From positions 310,001 to 374,000 of the forward strand of contig NW_001799622.1 of assembly GCF_000165425.1 (NCBI RefSeq): DNA of 64,000 nt. Reading direction: 5' to 3'. Position 1 is the first letter of the stretch, and each line of letters starts with the position of its first letter. The position numbers were made by a program, and so were the translations under genes. This stretch comes from Paramecium tetraurelia (lineage: Eukaryota; Ciliophora; Oligohymenophorea; Peniculida; Parameciidae). This document shows, in pieces, positions 29,070 through 39,600 of this stretch. The notes beneath the pieces were generated by a model. The model saw nothing but the letters and a program-made list of their open reading frames with translations, made no database searches and had not been told where the DNA came from.

Positions 29070-30170
29070 ATGCAGAACAAAAACAAACCAAGAAAACAAG
29101 ACATTTCCAATTCCCAGAGTACAAGAATCGAAGAGTTATTGGAAAGATGGATAGCCACCTTCCATGCCAATAAAGGCTAAGGAATGGGCACTGGCTAATT
29201 CCGACTCCCTGATAGCAGAGCCTCTCAATTCAGTACTTATCATTCAAATACCAAATATTAGTGTCCCATCATACTGTCAGGCCTGTATTGCCCATTTCCA
29301 AATTCCACATCCTTAGAAATCAATATCAAAATTCCATCAAATAATAAAGACAAGAAATCATTTTGCGTAAGACTTAGGAGCAATTGAAAAACAATCCCAA
29401 TATTTCATTACAATAAGCATTAAATCAATCTGTAATACAATCACTTATAACTTAATAAGGCTTAAGACATTCCCATTGAACCGCCCAAACATCAATAATT
29501 AGTTCCGATCACCATTGATTTTGAATTAGATGGCAAGAAAATTTACTAAACTTTTTGTTGGAATCTAAATGAATCTCATATGATCCCAGAAACATTTGCC
29601 AGAATAATCACAGAAGAGAATCAATTGCCTTCAGTTATTGAATAGGAAATCTGTACACAAATCAAGAAACAAGTTTAAGATTATAAATGCTACTACCCAA
29701 CAAAAGATGAAATGTTAAAGAATCTCCATGTAGATCTGAGAGTTGAAAACATTCATTTCAATGATTAGTTGGAATGGGATATGAACAATACCATGAATTC
29801 ACCAGAAGCATTAGCAGAATTGACAGCCAAAGAAATGGGAATGCCTGAATAATATGAGCCTAGAATAGCACATGCTCTAAGAGAATCAATCTCATCTTTA
29901 CAAAGACAAATGGAACCCAAAACTGGCGAAGACTTTAGTAATTTAAAGAAGAGCACTAGAACTTTGATTGAAAGCAATGCCAATTTCAATCAATTTAAAA
30001 ATGTCATGTTTTCTAATTAAATCAACTTTAAGAATTGGGTCAGATGTGAATTAGAATATGACCATCAATTTGAATGGGGTCCTTCGATTGAACTTCTTGA
30101 TTAGAATGCTCTAAGGAATGTGTAAAAGTAGGAGGATCGTAAAACCAGGTATGTAAGGAGATAAAGATGA
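29070..30170 (+). CDS. SNF5: SNF5/SMARCB1/INI1 chromatin-remodelling subunit
   Basis: SNF5 is a core subunit of SWI/SNF-type remodellers. Two introns (32 nt near 29292, 28 nt near 29431, the latter with an AAG acceptor) give 346 residues. The C-terminal half holds two SNF5 repeats: ITIDFELDGKKIYQTFCWNL, NESHMIPETFARIITEE, ending KKQVQDY; then LHVDLRVENIHFNDQLEWDM, NSPEALAELTAKEMGM and IAHALRES. The end, ELLDQNALRNVQKQEDRKTR, matches the family's C-terminal tail. The N-terminal ~100 residues (RIEELLERWIATFHANKGQG, FRLPDSRASQ) contain a short domain of the kind preceding the repeats. It is 124 bp from the divergent kinesin-13 gene. Confidence 0.9.
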
Positions 30171-30299
30171 TCATCAATTATATATTCATTTATTTTTAAT
30201 ATAAAATAATAAAACTGATGGAAGAGGGAAATCAAAAACAAAATCTATCCTTTTAAATAGCCTAACTGGAAGAGGAGTACAATAATTACATAGAGTAAA

Positions 30300-33200
30300 A
30301 TGCCATTTAATTTTAGCTCTTCTGAGGTTGTAATGGAATATTATAAAAATCAATAAAGAAGTGGATTGGATAAACATTTTCTTAAAATCGAAGAATGGCT
30401 GGATTAGGATGCTGTAAATATACTTAATTTATTCCAATTAGAAAGGTAAATAAAATCTTCCATTGGTCATTGAGGCAGAAGATGGCGTAGGCAAAAAAAC
30501 ATTGCTCGTTAAGTGGATTGCATACCATAATGCCAACAAAAAAGGAAGGTACCAAGACATCATTATTCCTCATTTTGCTATGGTTGGAGGAAACAACAGT
30601 AATTATTTTTATGCCATATACCGAATATTGGTTAAATTGAGGGAATTGCTAAATATAGGACAAAAGGTAGAGTTGTTGGAAGAGAAACTCCGAAAATACT
30701 TTGCATATTGGTTGGACATCTGCAATTCACACATTGAAAATCAAATTCTCAAAGAAGCTAAAACTCTTTACAATAGAATCATTCTCATCTTTGAGGGTGT
30801 TAATCATTTTATCGATTAAGGCAATGGTATCTCCAAAGAGGCTAATGTTTCCTTCTGGTTGCCTTAGTTTTTTCCTCCAAGAATCAAAGTTATTTTGACT
30901 GCATCCAAAAATTCAGGGGCCATGCAATATCTTTAGAAAATCAATTCACAAGTCATTTCAATCAAAGTTGAACCTAAAATCATTGAGAAAATGATAGAAA
31001 CACACAAAAAGAGAAAAACATTCCTTGTAATAATGTTAAATTAATATTAGTCTGATTCACTTAAGGATAAATTATTAAATATTCTAACTCAAACTAAATG
31101 TGAGATGAGTTCAATATTTTGTAAAACATTTTTGTCTCTACTGATCCCTTACCCAAGTGTTGGAATCATTGCAGAGAATGATGTTAGGCCAGATGTAATT
31201 GAATCTTTAGTTTCCTAAATTGATATGTCAAAATTGCAAGAAGTTTCTTGTTTAGATGATTTAGTGAATTTTATCCTGGATCATTATCAAGCAAAGATGT
31301 TCAAGGATTAAGACAAATTTATAAAAATACTAATATGCTTTACCATAACATAAAAGGGACTCATGATTTAGGAGGCATTGACAATTTGCCAATTAAATGA
31401 AAATGATTGGAAGACATTCTTAGTATTCTTTAAAGTGTATCTTATGCATTATAAAGAGTATTGGATTATAACTAACGATATTTTTAAGAGTATCATTCAA
31501 AAAAGATACCTAAAAGACAATTCTTCGGTTCCAAAATTACATGAAGAAATTGCTGATCATCTAAATAAATCAACTAATTCCATAAGAAAATTAGAAGAAT
31601 AAACATATCATTTATTCATGGCTAAAACATATTTTAAATTAAAGGAAATAGTTTCAGCTATTGAAAATTTTCTATTATTATTTAATCCCAATAATAAATA
31701 CGATCTATGTAGATATTGGTAAAAACTGGAGGAACAAGGATTTGATCCAGTGATTGAATATAATAAAGCTATTGAAGGTTTTTCAATGCAGTACCATCCA
31801 AGTAGTGAAGACATCTTTAGAATCATTGTGTAAGTGTCAAGGTTCTTAAAAGAGTTTTGTGATTTTGAAACTTATCACACTCCTAGTTTCAGACATCCAC
31901 CTATATAAGGCATTGAGGATGAATTGGACGATATTGGATTATTGAATGAACTATATAGGATGAATCTATGTTACATCATTGATGCCAATCCTAAGAAAAT
32001 TGGGAAGAATGATGAAAATTATAAATCCCCTTAAGAGAGAATCAATGAAAAGATTGAAAAACTTAAATCCAAACTAGTATTGCAAAAAGATTAAAAATAA
32101 ACAAAGAAACCTGGAAAAGAAGAAGATATAAAGAAAACACAAACTACTATTAGTCTACTAGAGAAAAAGAAGAAACCAGAAATCTTGACTAAACTAGAAA
32201 AATTGAATGTAGATATTCCCTACAATAGAGAATAAGTTAAGAAGTTCTTTGAAGAAAAAATAGGAATCAGTAGTGCTTAAGAAGATAAATAAAGAGAAAA
32301 GGAGTCAGAGGAAGCTAAAATTTATTAAAAATTGGAGAATGGATAGATTTCAATGAGAGATTTGGACATTAATCTAAGTAAGGATGAGGATGTTCAATTG
32401 AAAAAGCCTGGTTAATTAAAATTAACACATAATTAGATTTAAGTTAAGAAATTAGAAGAGCAATCATTAGTTAGTGAAAGGAAGCCCACGGATTATTATT
32501 ATAAGCGATGGATTTGGATTCAATTCCCTTGGGTTTGCTTGTCTGTTCATAGTGATTACTCTGCAAAAATGAAATAATGTTTTGCCAAAGCCACTGAATA
32601 TATGAGTGTTTAGGAAGAAAAGGCATTTACGAAATAAGCATTAAAGATAGCTATTGAAGCTAAATTAAAGAAGAAAATGATGTATCAAAAATAAGAGGAT
32701 GTCAATTCAACAATATTTGAAGATAAAGAATTATCTGTTATTCCTATTAAATAAGAGTAGAATACATCAATATTGACATTGATGAGACAATAACAAAATG
32801 AATTACAAGGTGTCAAAGGATTTAGAAAGGAGAAATCATTGGCTGAAAATACTCTTAACAATTTAAACTATAAATCTAACTATAGAGAAGTTAAATCCAC
32901 AAAAATGCATACTACTAGTTTGCAATTCTTTATTACAGAGGATCAAATGAGTCTATCTCAAATTCATAAAGAAATTGAAGAATAGAAGAAATAACAGCAG
33001 TAAAATTAAGTTGATAAAAAACAAACAACTCTACCTGCAATAAATAAAACTTAAGAAGTCACCTTAAATACAACAATGAGGATCATTGACAAATCTAAGA
33101 TGCAAAAAGAAAAGTTTAAATAGTTCAATCCAGAAACCATAAATAAATCATCTTAATCAATTTTACCTAGGTTGAAAAGTGAAATTGCACTCCATAATGG

Positions 33201-34661
33201 CAAAGAGCTCTACATAATGTTATAATAAGCAAAGGATTTGAAGAAGGAACTTGATAATATTATCTATTAAAAGTAATCTAATTAGGTTTAATTTTAGTCA
33301 AGCAGCGACGAAGAAATTAGCTAGTTTAAGAACATTATAGCACAATGAGGGTTTTGGAACAGATGTGGATACTGTTTCTTAGATTCAAGATAAAGTAAGT
33401 TTATTGATTTTATTAATAATTTCAGATTGAAAACCTCAAAAGATTAAGGGAGGAGGCTGAACATGACTACTTATTGAGTATGGTATAAGATAGTAGATTG
33501 AGAATTATTATTAAAATAAGTGGTGACAATAGATCCTATAATGAAGAATGGATCAGAGATTTGAATTATTTGTAATGTAATCTAAATAAACTGATTAAAT
33601 ATGAGAAATTAGATATCAGTAAGATGGAGGCTGAAATCAAATAATTACATACAATACATATTTAATATGTGGATGCATTTAATAACAATATGAATTATTC
33701 CAAATAAATGATCGATTAGATTAATAGAACTGTGAGACAGAAAGAAGACTTTGATCATTACTTTTAATAATCAGATTCGATCATTCAATAGTAATCCACT
33801 TAAAAAATGCAAAAACTCTAATAACAGTATGCCTAAAATGAAGATAAAGAATAGTAAAGATTGAAGAGAATTCAACTTGAGAGAAACAGCAGAGCTATTT
33901 CTGATAAGCTTGAAGTTCTTAGATAAACTATGGCCCATGTTAGTCAATACATAGAAGTAATGAAATGATGTTATATAATTTCAAGGTTGAAAATCCTGAT
34001 TATGCCAAAGAAGAAAGTTTTGTTGTATTTTTAAATTAATTGGAAATTAAAACATCTCTCGAAGCAAAAATATCATTTTAAGAAGATTTACTAAGTGATT
34101 TACACCTTAAATTACATAAATAAAAGATGTATCTAAATGTAAATTATATTTCTATACAATAAGACCTTTAAGAATGCTAATTCAAATGAGAGCAAGAAAG
34201 AACGTGTGAAAACAATTTAATTTATAAATGGTAAAGTATAAGACAATGAAACTATACAAAAGTTGATTGAAAAAAGAGATTAATAATTGAAATCGAATTA
34301 AGAGAAGGAAAAATAAAAGAATAAATTACAACTGGCATTACTAGATTACAATGTAATTAAGATTTGTGAAATTTTAGATTAGCATTAAAAATGTAAGATC
34401 AAAGTTGCAGTCTTGTAAGTTTAAGCCTACCTCTGAATAAGTAACTGTCTCTAAAATAACATTAATTAATGATGTATCTATTCTAATTATTATTTTAAGA
34501 TATATGAAGATTTAACTAAAAGATAAAATTTCATTAAAGAGAAACTTGGAGAAGACTTGTTTTAATAATTCTTAAATAAGAAACTTGACTTTAGTAAAGT
34601 GTACAAAGCAGCATTTAAATATCATTAAGATCCAACTTTAACACAGATGGAACCATATTGA
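30300..34661 (+). CDS. STAND/NACHT-like NTPase with long coiled-coil C-terminus (1390 aa)
   Basis: Seven introns give 1391 codons exactly. Residues ~45-65 read PLVIEAEDGVGKKTLLVKWI, a P-loop with G55-K56-K57-T58, followed by DIIIPHFAMVGGNNSNYFYA, LIFEGVNHFID (Walker-B-like) and PPRIKVILTASKNS (sensor 1). This order is that of signal-transducing STAND NTPases such as nephrocystin-3/NWD-type proteins, where helical repeats normally follow; here a helical region (31400-32000) precedes a Lys/Glu/Gln-rich linker. From about 33300 the protein is a coiled coil with TVSQIQDKIENLKRLREEAE. The Walker A Ser/Thr is Lys57 and the first Gly is Ala. An intron at about 33272-33296 links the two halves; without it a stop falls at 33346. 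Possibly ciliary; function unproven. Confidence 0.7.
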
Positions 34662-34820
34662 AGTTTTAATAAAAAGTCTATATATTTAATTAGATATATC
34701 GTAAATATATTTTCAAATTAAAAAGAAACAATTGTTCTAATATCTCTTCAATCATGAATCCAATGAATACTTTATAAGTTGATTTATTTGTCTATTAAAG
34801 GCATTTCTATATAATCAACA

Positions 34821-34997
34821 ATGGAATACAAGAATTCCGCCTTGAGTAATTTTATTTAATACTCTACAATTAATCTCGATTTAGTTGAAATAAAGCAAAA
34901 ACTCTTTTATAAGACTGACTTATATAAACATAGTGTTAAGTGGTTGAGAAAGAAAAGAAATTTTACTATCCTTAGAATTCTTGATCAAAGCATATGA
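34821..34997 (+). CDS. possible small gene or relic (58 aa)
   Basis: A frame starting MEYKNSALSNFIQYSTINLD with a Lys/Leu-rich body that looks more coding-like than its surroundings. No start context, partner exon or family could be identified. Confidence 0.25.
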
Positions 34998-35228
34998 TTT
35001 TAAATTTACATAGAAATTATAATGTACAAAAAAAGCAATCTGCAATAGGATTTTGAGTATTGATTTATGGTGAAATATTATCAAAAAGTATTTATTTATA
35101 GTTTATAGTAATCAGTCCATAATTAAAAAAAATATTTAATTTCATACTAAATTAATGTTTAAAGACTCAGAAAATAAAGAGATGTATTTGTGAATCAATT
35201 AAGGATTGAGCTGAAATAAGTATATTAA

Positions 35229-35516
35229 ATGGGTAATCAAACAAAGAGCTCATATCCTCTGATAGTTCTAAATTCTTTTATTTTATTTTTAAATTAAGTT
35301 TATGTAATTGTTAGTAAATTTTGTCGAATAAATTATCAGAAACATCATTAAAAATTATTAAATAAAAATATTATAGATGTTAATGTTAGAATACATGAGT
35401 TCAATAGATTGAGTCTCTTCAGCTTAGCTTATTATCAATTTCCATAGGGAAGATTGACAGATTTATAGATATAAGATCCTTAATTCTATTACTTTTACAG
35501 TTAGAAAAGTATTTGA
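35229..35516 (+). CDS. possible small ORF (95 aa)
   Basis: A 96-codon frame with Gly2 (MGNQTK), a hydrophobic stretch LIVLNSFILFLNQVYVIV, and a Tyr/Gln-rich end. Unknown. It sits 172 bp upstream of the papain-fold gene on the same strand. Confidence 0.25.
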
Positions 35517-35687
35517 AGATTCTCATGAGTTGAATTGATGAATAATGATATTTACATGAGATTTGGTAAGTAAATTATGTTTATATTAAAAAAGTATTAG
35601 GAAGTATAGAATGAATAAGATATTCCATATGCGAATATTTTTAATTTAAGAAAAAATTACTAAAATCAATAATTAATAATAATTCTT

Positions 35688-36614
35688 ATGAAATAATTCT
35701 TAACAGCAGCAATAGTAACTCTATTAATGACAGCTGGTTATTATCATCTTTAAGAGGATGATACAAATGATTTCGAGAGATGGGCATTGAAAAATAACAA
35801 ATTTTACACAGAAAGCGAAAAATTGTACAGAATGGAAATTTATAATTCAAACAAAAGAATGATCGAAGAACACAATTAAAGAGAAGATGTCACTTACTAA
35901 ATGGGTGAAAATTAATTTATGACTCTCTCTCATGAAGAATTCGTGGATCTTTATTTATAAAAGAGTGATTCTTCTGTAAATATTATGGGAGCTTCTTTAC
36001 CAGAGGTTTAACTTGAAGGATTGGGTGCTGTTGATTGGAGAAATTACACAACAGTCAAAGAGTAAGGTTAATGCGCATCTGGGTGGGCCTTTTCTGTCAG
36101 TAACTCATTGGAGGCATGGTATGCCATAAGAGGATTTTAAAAAATAAATGCATCAACATAACAAATTGTTGACTGTGATTATAACAATACTGGATGCAGT
36201 GGAGGTTATAATGCCTATGCTATGGAATATGTATTGAGAGTAGGATTAGTAAGCAGCACAAATTATCCATATGTTGCCAAAAACTAAACTTGCAAATAAT
36301 CAAGAAATGGTACTTATTTCATTAATGGTTACTCATTTGTTGGAGGATCTTAATCTAATTTATAATACTACCTCAATAACTACCCAATATCAGTAGGAGT
36401 TGAAGCTAGCAATTGGTAATTTTATAGATCAGGATTATTCTCAAACTGTTCATCCAATGGAACCAATCATTATGCTTTGGCAGTAGGTTTTGACTCAGCT
36501 AATAATTGGATTGTCTAAAATTCATGGGGAACTCAATGGGGTGAAAGTGGAAATATCAGATTGTATCCTCAAAACACATGCGGAATCTTAAATTATCCTT
36601 ACCAAGTTTATTGA
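35688..36614 (+). CDS. papain-family (C1A) pseudo-peptidase, catalytic Cys replaced by Gly
   Basis: A 308-residue intronless gene. Signal peptide MKQFLTAAIVTLLMTAGYY, then an I29-type propeptide (DFERWALKNNKFYTESEKLY, HNQREDVTYQMGENQFMTLS), then the mature domain from AVDWRNYTTVKEQGQ. The active site reads Q126-G-Q-C129-A-S-G132-W-A-F; papain has Q-G-S-C-G-S-C-W-A-F, so the nucleophile Cys25 is Gly132 (GGG). The oxyanion Gln126, catalytic His261 (NHYALAVGF), Asn278 (NSWGTQWGE) and disulphide cysteines are kept. It is therefore a well-folded, secreted or lysosomal, non-proteolytic protein, perhaps a decoy or binding protein. Several N-glycosylation sites (NAS, NNT, NGT) are present. Confidence 0.92.
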
Positions 36615-36681
36615 GGATTTTTATACATTTAAAAAATAAATATAGATTTTTTATATAAATGATATATATATCTCTGTGTAT

Positions 36682-39600
36682 TCAGATTTTTGTAACAAAT
36701 TCAATTTTATCATTATAGCCTGCTTTTGGTGTTTTAAAGGCTGATTTACCCATCAAGGTGGTATCAGGTAATTTATTGTTTGTAGTTTCATTTTATTAGA
36801 TTTGAATAGTAGGAATTACCACTTAGCTTTTGCGTTGATTTACTCTCCTTATGCACACTATAGTAATAAGAATGATAAAGGCAAGTGGGATGACAATTGA
36901 CAGAATAATAATTAAGGATTATTCTTAGTTGTAATCATTGTCATCAAAAGGTTCAGAATCTTTTGAAATAATGACTTTTCCATTGTTGTTTTTGTCTTAA
37001 TTTACGCTTTCATTCTCACTAATAGATATGATATCAAGACCTTAAGAGGATGTATCAGAATAATTAGTGTTTGTCTCAACAATTGGATTAGATATTATAG
37101 TATCTAGTACTAAAAATTATAAAAAATACTTACATTCAGTTGGCTCAGAACTTGGAAAGTTGATTTCAGTTAGAATATATGATTCATAAGATTAGGAAAG
37201 AATTTCATATATTCCAAAATCAGGATCTGGAGTGAATTGAGATAACTTATCAATATATTTAGATAGTCTCTCTTCGGATCCATAAGCTTCTGGTGTACCT
37301 GGTTAAGCATCGTCAATAATAGCCCATTCAAATGTGATTTCGACTAGATCAGATTCTCCTAGTCTTCTCCTTCCTTCATCTATGGAATTAGAACAAACTG
37401 TGTTTTAAGAATCAATTTGGAAATATAGTTACATTGTTAACTCAAATTGGATACAATTCAAAGATTGATTAGCTAAAAATTTCTATTTTATAGCAAGATA
37501 ATTGAACAATTTCACATCTACATAACAATCTGGTTCTTAAGTCAATGTAAAATCAAGTTTATTTTTTATAAATGAATAGTTATAAGATCCGCATGAGTCG
37601 AGTAAACTAGGTGAAATTGTAATACCATTTTTAAATAGTTTAGGCATCAATTTGATATCAAATTTGATTGAAATGATTACCTAATCCTATGCTTTAGCAT
37701 CAGAATTTTAGGATAACCAAAATTTTGAGGATGTAGGTTATAGTCCAGTTGTATTCAATCCGATAATAGAATTGGCAGATACTAAACCTATGAAATTGGA
37801 TTCCCTTGTTTATAAAGGTTTGCTCTAAAGCCAATTCCATTCATAACAACTATTTAAAATATTCTTGTTCTTTCCATCAGATAAAACAACAGGAGAAAAC
37901 AAACGAGTATTTTCATCTGGAGCAGTACTCATAAAATACAATACTTAGATATTTCTACCTGGGCACCAATAACCATTCCATTGTTCAATTCTCTTGCAAT
38001 ATTTAGCATGCTACCCAAATTCAGTATTATTCGATATACCTTATCCTATTTCTCCAAAGAAGTCTCCTGTTAAATCTTCAATTAATATATTCTTTTATCC
38101 TGTGCATTCCATAGAGCCACATCCACCTAAGAATCCAATCTTATTAAAATCTGAATCTCTTAATCTATATAACAAAGATTCAAATTCACAATCAGTACAT
38201 AATGTATTTTTTAAATAATGTCTGCCTGTCATATCAATGGCTTGAGGGTGTTGTCTGAATACTGCATTTTCAACACAATTCGCAACCTAATTGTTGTTAA
38301 CCTTAAATTAGTTGAATTCTAAATTGTTAACCAAAACCTTTAAATCCATTACCTGTTTAGTACTTATCCAATCAAATTGATCTGACATCAAATTATCTAC
38401 TGTAGGCACGAATGATTAAGATGACATAGTTGCCAATTGCATACCAAGAGTGGAAGAGCAATAATTTACATCTATATTCTCATAACATGAAAAACAATTA
38501 GGACGAGCAACAGCAGTGATATAACCATCACTAATTTTTATTACATTATTCATTTCATTTATTGATGATCCTTTCAATATTATGTTGATCTTATTCTCAG
38601 CAGTTATAAACTTCTTCATTTCTAATTACCTAGAATTTACAGAAAACATTATTCCAATTTTGCTATGATAAGCATAAAGATCTGATATGGCATCACAAGC
38701 ACTATTTCTCTGGACAACAGCAAAACAAGCATTCTATGCTGAAGAACAAACATTATTATAGATATTTGCTTGATCCACTTAATTGCAATAAGTAGAAACT
38801 ATATAGAATCCTGCATCTTCTGATCCTTGTCCAATATTCTCTGTTATCTCTAAATTACTTCTTAGGATATTGAGATTGCTCTTCGAAAATATAAAATTGG
38901 CCAAAACTGCCCAATTACTTGTAACTGCTTTTTTGACATGAATCAATATGTTATTCTTAAATATCAAATATTTTTAATCCACTATCTCTACCAATGCTTT
39001 TACTCCTGAATAAAATACATTATTTAGTACTGAAACCTTGTTACTATTGGAAATCCTCAAAAATTTCCCTTAGCCTTCATGAAAACTACAACCAACGATA
39101 CTGCTAGTTTAGGATGCTTAAATGAAAATGTTCTCAATTGTTAAGCCAGCTTTCTCTATTTAACCAAAATTTACTAGCTCTACACCTTGTAAACTTATCT
39201 ACCCAATATAAATGTCATTTTCTATTAAACCATGAACTATTTATATGGTTCCTCCTTGACTTAAATCAGGATTCTAGATTTTTATTTTTCTGCTTAAATG
39301 AACAACCAATGTTCTCATATCCAACTAACCTATATTATTTTTCATTATTGTAATTGATCTATCTCCATAATAATCATATCTCAATGGAGAATTTAAAGTT
39401 AACACACAACCCTATTTATTTATTATCACTTTTTCCTCATTATAATTCCATCTAGTTCCTGAAGGCCCAAGTGCTATTTTATCTCCTATTTACCAATCTT
39501 AGCATTCCTAAACTTCTATGTTATTAGAACCAGCCTAAGAACTTACGACTAATCGAGTCTGGAATGTTTACGGAATAGTGGAGTATAATTCAAATCTATT

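Larger units (their letters stand above)
34662..35687. other. gene-poor 1 kb stretch with possible gene relics
   Basis: The longest gene-free stretch here. It contains two short frames of partly coding character: 34821-34997 (NLDLVEIKQKLFYKTDLYKH, SVKWLRKKRNFTILR) and 35229-35516 (96 codons, MGNQTKSSYPLIV; RLSLFSLAYYQF). Neither has a convincing extension by splicing. With TGA as the only stop in AT-rich DNA, frames of this length arise easily, so these may be chance or decaying genes. Confidence 0.4.

Noticed and set aside
29385..29387. In-frame TGA inside the SNF5 gene, suggesting readthrough or selenocysteine
   Set aside because: Two introns (32 nt near 29292 and 28 nt near 29431) bypass it and give a better protein with total length divisible by three.
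29367..29417. A retained internal eliminated sequence (micronuclear DNA) bounded by TA
   Set aside because: The ends do not resemble the Paramecium IES consensus, its removal would break the frame, and the gene reads normally with introns. No other gene in the window needs an IES either.
33340..33350. Apparent ATGA overlap between a STAND-type gene ending at 33346 and a coiled-coil gene starting at 33345
   Set aside because: A 25-nt intron (about 33272-33296) removes the frame change and joins both halves into one frame of 1391 codons; the coiled-coil part otherwise lacks a sensible start.
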